DNA from: an uncultured Sphingobium sp.
Lineage (GTDB): Bacteria > Pseudomonadota > Alphaproteobacteria > Sphingomonadales > Sphingomonadaceae
Assembly: GCA_946479185.1 (NCBI GenBank)
Contig: CAMLFF010000030.1
Span: 1 to 18,135 of the forward strand
Length of the DNA stretch: 18,135 bases
Reading direction: 5' to 3'
Each line of letters starts with the position of its first letter. Position 1 is the first letter of the stretch. Positions 1-8,498 of this stretch are shown here, one piece after another. The position numbers and the translations under genes were made by a program. The notes under the pieces were generated by a model. The model did no database searches. It was given only the letters and a program-made list of their open reading frames with translations, and was not told the DNA's origin.

Positions 1-495
1 GACAACAAAGATAATGACGACAACAACAACACCACCAACAACAACGACAATGACAATAGTGACAACAGCGATAGCAACGACCCCACGCGCCAGTCCGGGA
101 GGCTCTCCTATGTTGGCGAGGTTTCCAATGCGCAGTTGGGCACCTTCGGCAAGCTGGCCTTCGATGCGCTGAAGAACCTGCGCTATCGTTGCCTCGCGGT
201 CATGCTTGATGGCGCCATTGACGGCGAGTTTCTAACCCGCCTGAGCATCAACGGCGTCAATCAGGGGACGGAAGAGGCGCGCAAGAGCTTCATTGCCCGG
301 CCGTTTCTTGGCTTGCCCTTCATCTTCAACATAAGGATCGAGGCGCCATTTCGCGGCTTGCTGAACACGGCAACCGGTCTGGCGGACCCATCCAAGTTGA
401 TTAGCGGCGCACTGGGCGACCAGTTTGCGCCGGTTGAAATGCCAAGCAGCGTCATTCAGGCGCCAGACAGCGACAAAATTCTAAAGGGGAACTAA
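1..495 (+). CDS. ydbH: YdbH-like intermembrane phospholipid transport protein, C-terminal part (5' truncated)
   Basis: The frame is open from the first base and ends in TAA at 493-495, so this is the last 164 codons of a larger gene. I call it YdbH-like because of its place before a YnbE-like lipoprotein and a YdbL-like protein, the same trio as in E. coli, and because its end resembles the YdbH family tail as I remember it. In E. coli YdbH is one of the AsmA-like proteins (with TamB and YhdP) thought to carry phospholipids from inner to outer membrane. Residues 1-27 of the visible part are almost only Asn, Asp, Ser and Thr, encoded by GAC/AAC/AAT triplets. Ordinary sequence resumes at 'GRLSYVGE'. 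The tract is unlike the rest of the protein and may be a variable-length linker. A GTG or TTG start inside the window is not needed. Function is inferred from context more than from motifs. Confidence 0.72.
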   Translation, partial: DNKDNDDNNNTTNNNDNDNSDNSDSNDPTRQSGRLSYVGEVSNAQLGTFGKLAFDALKNLRYRCLAVMLDGAIDGEFLTRLSINGVNQGTEEARKSFIARPFLGLPFIFNIRIEAPFRGLLNTATGLADPSKLISGALGDQFAPVEMPSSVIQAPDSDKILKGN

Positions 496-496
496 G

Positions 497-724
497 GTGA
501 GGCAGATATTCTATCTTTGGGGGAGGGTGCGATTGGCGAGCGTGATGCGATTGGGCCTGACGCTTGGACTCGCCACCGCGATGGCGGGCTGCATTCAGGT
601 GCGCGCACCGGACAAGCCGATCGAGATCAATCTCAACGTGAAAATTCAGCAGGAAGTGGTGGTGCGGCTCCAGCAGGACGCCAAGGACCTCATCCAGAAC
701 AACCCGGAGCTTTTTCCACAATGA
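497..724 (+). CDS. ynbE: YnbE-like outer membrane lipoprotein
   Basis: This small protein has a hydrophobic N-terminus ending in the lipobox 'AMAGC', so it should be lipidated on that Cys and sent to the outer membrane. The mature part, with 'PDKPIEINLNVKIQQEV', closely resembles E. coli YnbE as I remember it (conserved P-I-x-I-N-x-N-V-K-I). In E. coli YnbE is the outer-membrane partner of YdbH in a phospholipid-transport bridge. Two starts are possible. GTG at 497 has a good Shine-Dalgarno (AAGGGGA at 484-490) six bases upstream and sits one base after the ydbH stop; it gives 75 residues. ATG at 545 gives 59 residues, which is the usual family length, and a compact signal peptide, but it lacks a good ribosome binding site. 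I annotate the longer form. The 3' end overlaps the next start as ATGA, indicating translational coupling. Confidence 0.85.
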   Translation: MRQIFYLWGRVRLASVMRLGLTLGLATAMAGCIQVRAPDKPIEINLNVKIQQEVVVRLQQDAKDLIQNNPELFPQ

Positions 725-1122
725 AGCGCAAGTTTGGCATCGCCGCAGCGGCGGCTCTTCTCCTCGGTTTCGGCGTGATGGGCGCTGCACCCGTTTTCGC
801 TCAGGATGCTGCCGTGAGCGCGGCCAAGGCGGCAGGCACGGTGGGCGAGCAGGCCGATGGCTATCTCGGCACAAAGGGCTCTGTCAGCGCGGACGTTCGC
901 GCTGCGGTTGACGCGATCAACATCAAGCGCCGTGCCGCCTATACCGATCTCGCCTCCAAGCGGGGCGTAACGGTGGCGGATATGGCTGCGGTAACCGGCT
1001 GCCAGACGCTTGCTGGCCGTGTTTCGCAAGGGCAGATCTACAAGATTGGCGGCGGCGAATGGCAGACCAAGGGCGCGGGTCCGATCGCTCTGCCGGATTA
1101 TTGCGCAACCGCGAGTCAGTAA
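721..1122 (+). CDS. ydbL: YdbL family protein (DUF1318), periplasmic
   Basis: The 133-residue protein starts with a classical Sec signal peptide: MKRK, then a long Ala/Leu-rich core, with likely cleavage after 'PVFA' before QDAA. The mature part has the features of DUF1318/YdbL: alternating 'VRAAVDAINIKRRAAYTDLA', a 'GVTVADMAAVTGC' block, and 'GRVSQGQIYKIGGGEWQ' near the end. E. coli YdbL is periplasmic and modulates the YdbH-YnbE complex. The ATG overlaps the ynbE stop by four bases (ATGA), so the three genes form one tightly coupled unit. After the stop, 1158-1187 holds a GC-only inverted repeat (GCGCGC arms) without a T-run, possibly the operon end. Confidence 0.85.
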   Translation: MKRKFGIAAAAALLLGFGVMGAAPVFAQDAAVSAAKAAGTVGEQADGYLGTKGSVSADVRAAVDAINIKRRAAYTDLASKRGVTVADMAAVTGCQTLAGRVSQGQIYKIGGGEWQTKGAGPIALPDYCATASQ

Positions 1123-1209
1123 AACCGGCAACAGGCTCGTCGATTCGGCCTGAATCCGGCGCGCTTTCATTCGCGAACCCGCGCGCTGCCGCAATACTGG
1201 GCACCAGTG

Positions 1210-1238
1210 TTGACTTGGCGGCATTCGCTTTCTACACG
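1210..1238 (+). promoter_or_regulatory. possible sigma-70-type promoter for the F0 operon
   Basis: TTGACT (1210-1215) matches the -35 consensus at five of six bases. A 17-base spacer leads to TACACG (1233-1238), a weak -10. It lies about 85 bases before the atpI start in the only sizeable gap upstream of the operon. A small inverted repeat (AATACTGG 1193-1200 / CCAGTGTT 1204-1211) abuts the -35 and could be an operator or chance. The -10 is poor, so this is tentative. Confidence 0.3.
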
Positions 1239-1323
1239 GGCCGCGCCTTGACGGGGGCGACATTGGCAGGTCATGCATCGGCAGCCTTACGCCCTTGAGG
1301 GACGTAAACGGGAGCTGGGTGCG

Positions 1324-1647
1324 ATGGCCAATAACGAACCCGGGCAAGACCCGATTGCTGAGGATAAGCGCATCAATTCGCTCGAAGAGCGGCTGAAGCG
1401 TGCCGAAGCAGTCGAAAAGGTCAGAACTGGAACGAGCCAGACGGGCGCGACGGACGATAATTATCGTCTGGGCAACCGGGTGCTCGCTGAGCTGATTGGT
1501 GGTCTTGTGGGTGGCGCGCTGATTGGATGGGTCCTGGACCGGTTCATCGGCACTTCGCCTTGGCTCCTGCTGGTTTTCCTCTTCTTGGGGATTATCGTGG
1601 CCTTCAGGAATATTATTCGGATTTCGACGAAGCGTCCTGACAAATAA
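1324..1647 (+). CDS. atpI: AtpI/AtpZ-type F0F1 ATP synthase assembly protein
   Basis: The product has 107 residues. A charged, coiled-coil-like N-terminus (about residues 13-35, 'LEERLKRAEAVEKV') precedes two membrane segments (about 53-70, Gly-rich 'GGLVGGALIGWVLD', and 78-97, 'LLLVFLFLGIIVAFRN'). This is the usual shape of the alphaproteobacterial AtpI/AtpZ family, which helps assemble the c-ring and may move Mg2+ or Ca2+. It is the first gene of the F0 operon. I chose ATG at 1324, with GGGAG at 1310-1314 upstream, over an in-frame ATG at 1273 that lacks a ribosome binding site and would add 17 unrelated residues. Confidence 0.88.
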   Translation: MANNEPGQDPIAEDKRINSLEERLKRAEAVEKVRTGTSQTGATDDNYRLGNRVLAELIGGLVGGALIGWVLDRFIGTSPWLLLVFLFLGIIVAFRNIIRISTKRPDK

Positions 1648-1691
1648 GGGCGCTTTCGTTGTAATCGCAGACGGCTTTTTGGGAATCAGAC

Positions 1692-2477
1692 GTGGCAGAA
1701 TCCGGTAAGATCGACCCCATGCACCAGTTCGCGATCGAGCCGATGTTCGGCACCGATCATTTGGCGATTGGCGGCTATAACATCGCGTTCACCAACAGCG
1801 CATTGTGGATGGTCGCGACAGTTGTTGTGCTGTGGCTGTTCATGCTGGGCGGCATGAAGCGTGAGCTTATTCCTGGCCGCTGGCAGGTCGCCGTTGAGAC
1901 GATGACGGGCTTTATCGACAATTTGCTCACGGCCAATGTTGGCCCGGCGGGCAAGAAGTTCGTGCCTTATGTCTTCTCGCTCTTCATGTTCATCCTGATC
2001 GCGAACTTGCTCGGCATGTTGCCGCTGGGCCTCGTTGGGCTTCACCCCTTCACCTTTACCAGCCACTTTACGGCCACCGGCGTGCTCGCAATCATGAGCT
2101 TCGCCATCGTGCTGATCGTCGGCTTCTGGAAGCATGGCTTCCACTTCTTCTCGCTGTTCGTGCCGCACGGCACACCACTGCCAATGATCCCGTTCATCTT
2201 CCTGATTGAGCTGGTGTCGTTCCTGGTGCGTCCGTTCAGCCTTGGCTTGCGACTGTTCGTTGCAATGACCGCTGGCCACGTCCTGCTCAAGGTGCTCGCT
2301 GGCTTCGTGATCAATTCGGCCAATGCGGGTGCCGGTTTCGGCCTTACGGTCGGACTTTCCAGCTTCGCCCTGATGATTGGTATCAGCGCGCTTGAGATGC
2401 TGGTTGCCGTCATTCAGGCCTATGTCTTCGCGCTGTTGACCTCGTTGTACATCAACGATGCGGTCAATCTGCACTAA
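1692..2477 (+). CDS. atpB: F0F1 ATP synthase subunit a
   Basis: This is the 261-residue membrane stator subunit that forms the two proton half-channels against the c-ring. The signature 'SFLVRPFSLGLRLF' includes the essential arginine (R187, equivalent to E. coli aR210). The last helix has 'MLVAVIQAYVFALLTSLY' with Q242 matching E. coli aQ252. Five or six membrane segments can be seen, starting near residue 35. The start is GTG at 1692. An in-frame ATG at 1719 would remove 'MAESGKIDP', which resembles the N-terminus of related subunits as I remember them. It is 44 bases downstream of atpI. Confidence 0.96.
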   Translation: MAESGKIDPMHQFAIEPMFGTDHLAIGGYNIAFTNSALWMVATVVVLWLFMLGGMKRELIPGRWQVAVETMTGFIDNLLTANVGPAGKKFVPYVFSLFMFILIANLLGMLPLGLVGLHPFTFTSHFTATGVLAIMSFAIVLIVGFWKHGFHFFSLFVPHGTPLPMIPFIFLIELVSFLVRPFSLGLRLFVAMTAGHVLLKVLAGFVINSANAGAGFGLTVGLSSFALMIGISALEMLVAVIQAYVFALLTSLYINDAVNLH

Positions 2478-2507
2478 GTTTCCGACCAACAATTTATCTA
2501 GTTCTAA

Positions 2508-2515
2508 AGAAGGAG
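2508..2515 (+). promoter_or_regulatory. strong ribosome binding site of atpE in an AT-rich leader
   Basis: AGAAGGAG ends eight bases before the ATG at 2524. It is the best Shine-Dalgarno match in the operon. The 30 bases before it (2478-2507) are AT-rich and unstructured compared with the GC-rich surroundings. Subunit c is needed in many copies per complex, so a strong, open initiation site fits. E. coli atpE also has an AU-rich translational enhancer. The site decides the start, since the reading frame is open further upstream. Confidence 0.75.
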
Positions 2516-2523
2516 TTATTCAC

Positions 2524-2751
2524 ATGGACGCAGAAGCCGCAAAGCTTATCGGTGCCGGTCTCGCAGCAATTGGTGCAGGCATGGCCGCTCTTGGCGTTGG
2601 TAACGTCTTCGGTTCGTTCCTTGAGAGCGCACTGCGCAATCCAGGTGCAGCCGATGGCCAGCAGGGCCGTCTGTTCATCGGCTTCGCCGCTGCCGAGCTT
2701 CTCGGTCTGCTGGCGTTCGTCGTATCGATGATCCTGATCTTCGTTGCCTGA
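2524..2751 (+). CDS. atpE: F0F1 ATP synthase subunit c
   Basis: The 75-residue proteolipid forms the rotating c-ring. Helix 1 is Gly/Ala-rich (residues 8-30, 'GAGLAAIGAGMAALGVGNVFG'-like). The polar loop carries 'RNPGA' (R38-N39-P40). Helix 2 holds the proton-binding carboxylate E58 in 'FAAAELLGLL', the Glu form usual in alphaproteobacteria, where E. coli has Asp61. No Na+-binding pattern is obvious, so it is probably proton-driven. The start is fixed by the strong ribosome binding site and by the family length; the frame extends upstream to 2458 but that part overlaps atpB. A strong hairpin follows 33 bases after the stop. Confidence 0.97.
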   Translation: MDAEAAKLIGAGLAAIGAGMAALGVGNVFGSFLESALRNPGAADGQQGRLFIGFAAAELLGLLAFVVSMILIFVA

Positions 2752-2784
2752 TCGCTCGCAAGACGATTTGACAATGATGGCGGA

Positions 2785-2816
2785 TTTGGCGGCTTCCCTG
2801 ATGGGCAGCCGCCAAA
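2785..2816 (+). promoter_or_regulatory. intercistronic hairpin between atpE and atpF'
   Basis: TTTGGCGGCT (2785-2794) pairs perfectly with AGCCGCCAAA (2807-2816). An inner CCC/GGG pair (2796-2798 / 2803-2805) closes a TGAT loop. No T-run follows, so it is not a standard intrinsic terminator. Such hairpins can block 3' exonucleases and so raise the level of the upstream message. Here that would favour atpE over the b-type subunits, in line with their different copy numbers in the enzyme. The role is inference; the structure is plain in the sequence. Confidence 0.7.
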
Positions 2817-2837
2817 GCGCACAGACGGACAGGTGAT

Positions 2838-3323
2838 ATGCCTCAGATAGCCCAGCTTGCCGCAACCTACTCGTCACAGATCTTCTGGATTCTGCTGACA
2901 TTCGGGTTCGTCTTTTTCGTGATTGGCCTTGGCATGGTGCCAAAGGTTCAATCGACGATCGACGCGCGCGACAGCAAGATTGCCGACGACCTCGCAGCTG
3001 CCAAGGCGAGTTCCGCCGCGGCCGATACGCTCGAAGCCAATTGGCGGGCGAAAGAAAATGAAGCACGTGCTGCAGCACAGGCGCGGATGGTGGCTGCCAA
3101 GGCAGAAGCCATGCGCAACCGTGAAGCTGCGCTTGCCAGTGCGGACGGCGTCATCGGCGAAAAGCTGGCGGCGGCGGAGCGCGAGATTGAACTCAGCCGC
3201 GTCAAGGCGATGGGTGAGATCGAAGCAGTCGCGGCGGAAGCTGCGGCAGACATTGTGCAGCGTGTTGCCGGGGCGCATGTCTCTGCTGATGCTGCGCTCA
3301 AGGCAGTGAAGGCGGTCATCTGA
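2838..3323 (+). CDS. atpF': F0F1 ATP synthase subunit b'
   Basis: The 161-residue product has one N-terminal membrane segment (about residues 13-34, 'SQIFWILLTFGFVFFVIGLGMV') followed by a long Ala/Glu/Lys-rich alpha-helical arm (about 36-145), the shape of a peripheral-stalk subunit. Alphaproteobacteria carry two diverged b subunits that form a heterodimer. The first of the pair, after atpE, is normally b' (also called atpG or atpX). The motif 'LGMVPKVQSTIDARDSKIADDLAAAK' after the membrane is typical of the b/b' family. Its stop overlaps the start of the next gene by one base (TGATG), so the two stalk subunits are translated together. Confidence 0.92.
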   Translation: MPQIAQLAATYSSQIFWILLTFGFVFFVIGLGMVPKVQSTIDARDSKIADDLAAAKASSAAADTLEANWRAKENEARAAAQARMVAAKAEAMRNREAALASADGVIGEKLAAAEREIELSRVKAMGEIEAVAAEAAADIVQRVAGAHVSADAALKAVKAVI

Positions 3324-3967
3324 TGGCAAATGCAGAATCCGGTAACACCGTCTCGACCGAGAGCAATGCCACGCAGGCTGTGCAGTATAATCTCGAGAAT
3401 GCGGACAAGGTACAGTCGCTGAATGGCGATGTGACTGCTGCGACCGAAGCGCATGGCGGCCCTGTCGAGCATAGCGTTGAGCCAACGGCTCTAATGATGA
3501 ACGCCACCGCCTGGGTCAGCCTGGCGATGCTCGTGTTCCTCGGCATATTGGTCTGGAAGAAAGTGCCCGCCGTCATTGGCGCCGCACTGGACAAGAAGAT
3601 CAGCGCCATCCGCACGCAGCTCGATGAAGCATCGACGCTCCGTAAGGAAGCCGAGGCGCTCAAGGCTGAGTATGAGGCCAAGATCGCAAGTGTCGCCAAG
3701 GAAGCGGACGCCATGCGTGTTGCAGCCGAGGCGGAAGCCGCTGATCTCATTAGTGCCGCTAAGGTTGAAGCCGAAGCGCTGATCGTCCGCCGCCAGAAGA
3801 TGGCTGAGGACAAGATTGGCGCTGCTGAGCGTGGTGCGATTGCTGATGTGCGGGCTCGCGCCGCAGCAGCAGCGACAGCCGCCGCAACGGCGCTGGTGCG
3901 CGAAACACATGATGCCAAGGCCGACAAGGGCCTGGTGAATGATGTGATCTCCAAGCTCACGCACTGA
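3323..3967 (+). CDS. atpF: F0F1 ATP synthase subunit b with N-terminal extension
   Basis: The 214-residue product has a membrane segment at about residues 62-78 ('TAWVSLAMLVFLGILVWKKV') and a long charged helix after it that ends in 'LVNDVISKLTH'. It is the second stalk subunit, b. About 58 residues, rich in Asn, Glu, Ala and Thr, precede the membrane segment; most b subunits have far fewer. The overlap of ATG 3323 with the b' stop supports the long form. The later in-frame Met codons (residues 58-59) would give a standard-sized protein but have no good ribosome binding site. It is the last gene of the operon, followed by a terminator. Confidence 0.93.
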   Translation: MANAESGNTVSTESNATQAVQYNLENADKVQSLNGDVTAATEAHGGPVEHSVEPTALMMNATAWVSLAMLVFLGILVWKKVPAVIGAALDKKISAIRTQLDEASTLRKEAEALKAEYEAKIASVAKEADAMRVAAEAEAADLISAAKVEAEALIVRRQKMAEDKIGAAERGAIADVRARAAAAATAAATALVRETHDAKADKGLVNDVISKLTH

Positions 3968-3988
3968 GCGACGGGCAAAGCTAAATCG

Positions 3989-4021
3989 AAAGGCCGGGCA
4001 GTTCATTCTGCCCGGCTTTTT
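3989..4021 (+). terminator. intrinsic terminator of the F0 operon
   Basis: GCCGGGCA (3993-4000) pairs with TGCCCGGC (4009-4016) around an eight-base loop, followed directly by TTTTT (4017-4021). The AAA at 3989-3991 can extend the stem with the T-run. It lies about 25 bases after the atpF stop. It is a textbook rho-independent terminator. Confidence 0.92.
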
Positions 4022-4069
4022 CGTGCGCGCTTCGGGACGACATTCGATGCACGCTCTCCACTCTTCGTT

Positions 4070-4231
4070 AGAGGATCGTGGCGAAATGACCCACGTCACC
4101 CCAGACTTTGATCCGGGGTCCCGCTGCCTTTGTTGGCTGATCGCTCGACGACTTGAGAAGAAGCGGGATCCCGGGTCGCGCCCGGGATGACGAAGGGTGA
4201 GGGGTGGGAACCGAATGAAGCAAGATCCTCT
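4070..4231. repeat. palindromic intergenic element (REP/BIME-like inverted pair)
   Basis: Two 30-31 base units face each other: 4094-4124 (cgtca.cccc...ccggggtcccgc) and the inverted copy at 4163-4192. Each unit is itself a near-palindrome (CCCC..GATCCGGGG; CCCGGG-TCGCG-CCCGGG). The ends cgtca and tcccgc are shared between the two. This is the common REP-like type of alphaproteobacterial intergenic repeat; its reverse strand reads 'VIPGATRDP' in one frame, often seen in spurious ORFs. Further out, AGAGGATC (4070-4077) and GATCCTCT (4224-4231) form a perfect 8-base inverted pair, so the whole 162 bases could fold as one long imperfect hairpin. No target-site duplication is clear. Confidence 0.7.
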
Positions 4232-4336
4232 TCAGAGGAGGGCCCGGGGGTGGTGACGCGCCTCGGTGCTCGGCATGCGCCCACCGGGACAGGTAATCTC
4301 GCAGCCGTCATTGCCCCGGGTCAACCCTCGCCCTAA

Positions 4337-6268
4337 ATGACCGGCATGACTGATCGGCCTTCGTCCCCCAATCGATTCAATGAAGACAAGGCGACCTTCG
4401 CGGTGCGCGGGAGCGACACGCCGGACATTGAGATTGGCGTCGCCGCGATCCGCGAAACGCTGAAAACGCTCGGCACGCGGCCCGGCGTCTATCGCATGCA
4501 GGATTCGCGCGGCGATGTGCTCTATGTAGGCAAGGCCCGCGCGCTGCGCAGCCGCGTCACCAATTACACGCAGGTCGATCGGCTTTCGCGGCGCTTGCAG
4601 CGGATGGTCTCGCAAACCCGCTCGATGACCATCGTCACCACCCAGAGCGAGGCCGAGGCGCTGCTGCTCGAAGCGCAGCTCATCAAACGCTTTCGCCCGC
4701 CTTATAACGTGCTGCTGCGTGACGATAAGAGCTTCCCCTTCATTCTCCTGCGCACGGATCATGAATTCGCCCGCGTCCAGCTTCATCGCGGCGCGCGTAA
4801 GGCGAAGGGCCATTATTATGGACCATTTGCCGGGGCAGGGCAGGTACGCCGCACGCTCAACGCGCTGCAAAAACTGTTCTTGTTGCGCAGCTGCACGGAC
4901 AGCTTCTTTGCCAATCGCTCGCGGCCCTGCCTGCTCTATCAAATTCGCCGCTGCTCGGCGCCCTGCGTCGGTCGCATTGAAGAGGCGGCCTATGCGGAGC
5001 TGGTCGGCGATGCGCAGGATTTCCTCGGCGGCAAATCCACCAAGGTGCAGGAGAAACTCGGCGAGGCGATGAGCGCCGCCGCGCAGTCGCTCGATTATGA
5101 GATGGCGGCGGTCTATCGCGACCGGCTCAAGGCGCTCACCTTCATCCAGGGCAGTCAGGCGGTCCATGCCGAGGGGCTGGGCGATGCGGATATCTTCGCG
5201 CTCGCCAGCGCCAATGGCGGTATGTGTATCCAGGCCTTCTTCATTCGCGGTGGGCAAAATTGGGGGCATCGCAGCTTTTTCCCCGTTCACACGGCGGAGG
5301 TGAGCGAGGATGAAGTGCTGATGCAGTTCATGGCGCAATTTTATGAGGATGTGCCGCCCGCGCCGCTGATCCTGTGTGATCGCGAGCCGAGCGAATGCGC
5401 CTTGCTGGCGGAGGCGCTCAGCCAGCGCATTGAGCGCAAGGTGCGGATCGAGGTTCCGCAGCGCGGTGGGCGGGTGAAGCTCATCAAGCAGGCGCAGCGC
5501 AACGCGGTCGAAGCGTTGGAACGGCGTCAGGCGGAGAGCAGCGCGCAGGGCAAGATTCTCGCCGACATGACCGAGCTCTTCGGGCTCGAAGCGCCGCCTG
5601 AACGCATCGAAGTCTATGATAACAGCCATATTCAGGGAACCAATGCCCTTGGCGCGATGATCGTGGCGGGGCCAGAGGGTTTCCGCAAAAGCGCTTATCG
5701 CAAGTTCAACATCAAACGTCCCGAGACAGCGCCCGGCGACGACTTCGCCATGATGCGCGAAGTGTTCGAGCGGCGGTTCGCCCGCGCGCAGGATGAAGAC
5801 CCCGACCGGGAGACGGGCGAATGGCCTGATCTGGTGCTGGTCGATGGTGGCCGAGGTCAGCTCAATGCCGCCAAGACGGTGCTGGAAGAGATTGGCGTGG
5901 AGGATGTGCCGATGATCGGCATCGCCAAGGGGCCGCATCATGGGCGGGAAGGGCGGGAGGTGTTCCACCTGCTAGATGGCCGCGAGATCACCCTGCCAGT
6001 GAATCATCCCGTGCTTTTCTACATGCAGCGGCTACGGGATGAGGCGCATCGCTTTGCCATCGGTGCGCATCGCCAGAAGCGCGCGAAGGCGCAGACGATG
6101 AGCTCGTTGGATGAGGTGCCGGGCATCGGCCCCGCACGCAAAAAAGCGCTGCTCATGCATTTCGGCACGGCGCGGGCGGTCAAAAATGCGAGTCTTGATG
6201 ATTTGCAGCGCGCGCCCGGCGTGTCATCGGTGGTTGCGCAGACGGTCTATGATTTCTTCCACGGCTGA
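4337..6268 (+). CDS. uvrC: excinuclease ABC subunit C
   Basis: This 643-residue protein makes both incisions in nucleotide excision repair after UvrAB has located damage. The GIY-YIG nuclease domain begins at G50-V51-Y52 ('RPGVYRMQD...LYVGKA', about 50-127) and makes the 3' cut. C186, C198, C206 and C210 have exactly the 12-8-4 spacing of the E. coli UvrC cysteines reported to hold an iron-sulfur cluster. A UVR domain follows ('AAQSLDYEMAAVYRDRLKAL'). The RNase H-like domain has the catalytic D428 (YDNSH), D503 (LVDGG) and H571 (AHRFAI), matching the E. coli Asp-Asp-His triad, and makes the 5' cut. Two C-terminal helix-hairpin-helix motifs lie at about 588-640 ('VPGIGPARKKALL', 'APGVSSVVAQTVY'). 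ATG 4337 has no visible Shine-Dalgarno; ATG 4346 is an alternative start. Confidence 0.98.
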   Translation: MTGMTDRPSSPNRFNEDKATFAVRGSDTPDIEIGVAAIRETLKTLGTRPGVYRMQDSRGDVLYVGKARALRSRVTNYTQVDRLSRRLQRMVSQTRSMTIVTTQSEAEALLLEAQLIKRFRPPYNVLLRDDKSFPFILLRTDHEFARVQLHRGARKAKGHYYGPFAGAGQVRRTLNALQKLFLLRSCTDSFFANRSRPCLLYQIRRCSAPCVGRIEEAAYAELVGDAQDFLGGKSTKVQEKLGEAMSAAAQSLDYEMAAVYRDRLKALTFIQGSQAVHAEGLGDADIFALASANGGMCIQAFFIRGGQNWGHRSFFPVHTAEVSEDEVLMQFMAQFYEDVPPAPLILCDREPSECALLAEALSQRIERKVRIEVPQRGGRVKLIKQAQRNAVEALERRQAESSAQGKILADMTELFGLEAPPERIEVYDNSHIQGTNALGAMIVAGPEGFRKSAYRKFNIKRPETAPGDDFAMMREVFERRFARAQDEDPDRETGEWPDLVLVDGGRGQLNAAKTVLEEIGVEDVPMIGIAKGPHHGREGREVFHLLDGREITLPVNHPVLFYMQRLRDEAHRFAIGAHRQKRAKAQTMSSLDEVPGIGPARKKALLMHFGTARAVKNASLDDLQRAPGVSSVVAQTVYDFFHG

Positions 6269-6376
6269 CGGTGCGTCGCTCAGCTAAAACCACCATCTTG
6301 CGCTGGACGGTTGTAGCGGGCCGCGTTCGGCGCTAAGGGCGCAGCTTCAACTTCCTACAGGACGTTATTGCCACCC

Positions 6377-6775
6377 ATGCTGTTCACCTTTCTCCTTGTC
6401 GTCCAGGCGATCATTGCTTTTGCTCTGGTCACCGTGATTTTGATGCAGCGGTCAGAGGGTGGCGGTCTTGGCATGGGCGGTGGCAGCCCATCCGGCCTGA
6501 TGTCAGCACGCGGCGCTGCGGATTTTCTCACGAAAGCCACGCAAATTCTGGCGTTTCTGTTCGTCGGCATGAGCATCGTTCTCGCCGTGGTTGCCGCAAC
6601 GACGCATCGCCAGTCGACTGTCGATACCTCGCTGGTTGGCAAGGCGGCGCCCTCAAATGACCTCTCGCCACCCATGGCGGGCGATGATGCGCTCTCCGGC
6701 GCGGCGGCCAATGCGGGTGGTGCAGTTGCCCCGGCAACGGGCGCTACGAACCAGTCTGTGCCTCTCGCACAGTAA
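6377..6775 (+). CDS. secG: preprotein translocase subunit SecG
   Basis: SecG is the small accessory subunit of the SecYEG channel. Two membrane segments are visible (about residues 4-22 and 52-74), joined by the conserved cytoplasmic loop 'ILMQRSEGGGLGMGGGSP', which is diagnostic for SecG. The tail after the second helix is about 55 residues, rich in Ala, Gly, Ser and Pro, and looks disordered; such tails are common in alphaproteobacterial SecG. Start choice: ATG 6377 gives the canonical 'MLFTFLLVVQ' beginning (132 residues). TTG 6368, three codons earlier, is better placed for the AGGA at 6359-6362 and cannot be excluded. Confidence 0.95.
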   Translation: MLFTFLLVVQAIIAFALVTVILMQRSEGGGLGMGGGSPSGLMSARGAADFLTKATQILAFLFVGMSIVLAVVAATTHRQSTVDTSLVGKAAPSNDLSPPMAGDDALSGAAANAGGAVAPATGATNQSVPLAQ

Positions 6776-6809
6776 TCCGCGTTCATATTTATTTCGTGTG
6801 CGGCGGATT
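6774..6809 (+). repeat. inverted repeat between secG and pyrG
   Basis: AATCCGC (6774-6780) and GCGGATT (6803-6809) are perfect inverted 7-mers with a 22-base AT-rich loop. The left arm overlaps the secG stop codon. A moderately T-rich stretch follows. It could be a weak terminator for secG or a leader structure of pyrG; the sequence does not decide. Confidence 0.35.
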
Positions 6810-6855
6810 CGTTCGCTTGCCCTTCTGTTTGACTTCAGCATAAGCCTTTATCCCC

Positions 6856-8490
<1,635 letters not shown>

Positions 8491-8498
8491 GCTGGCGC

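Noticed and set aside
4096..4311. 71-codon ORF on the - strand between atpF and uvrC
   Set aside because: It is built from the REP-like palindromes ('VIPGATRDP' is a typical repeat translation) and has no ribosome binding site.
4232..5968. 578-codon ORF antisense to uvrC
   Set aside because: High-GC antisense shadow with His/Arg/Ala-rich composition; uvrC on the + strand has every catalytic residue.
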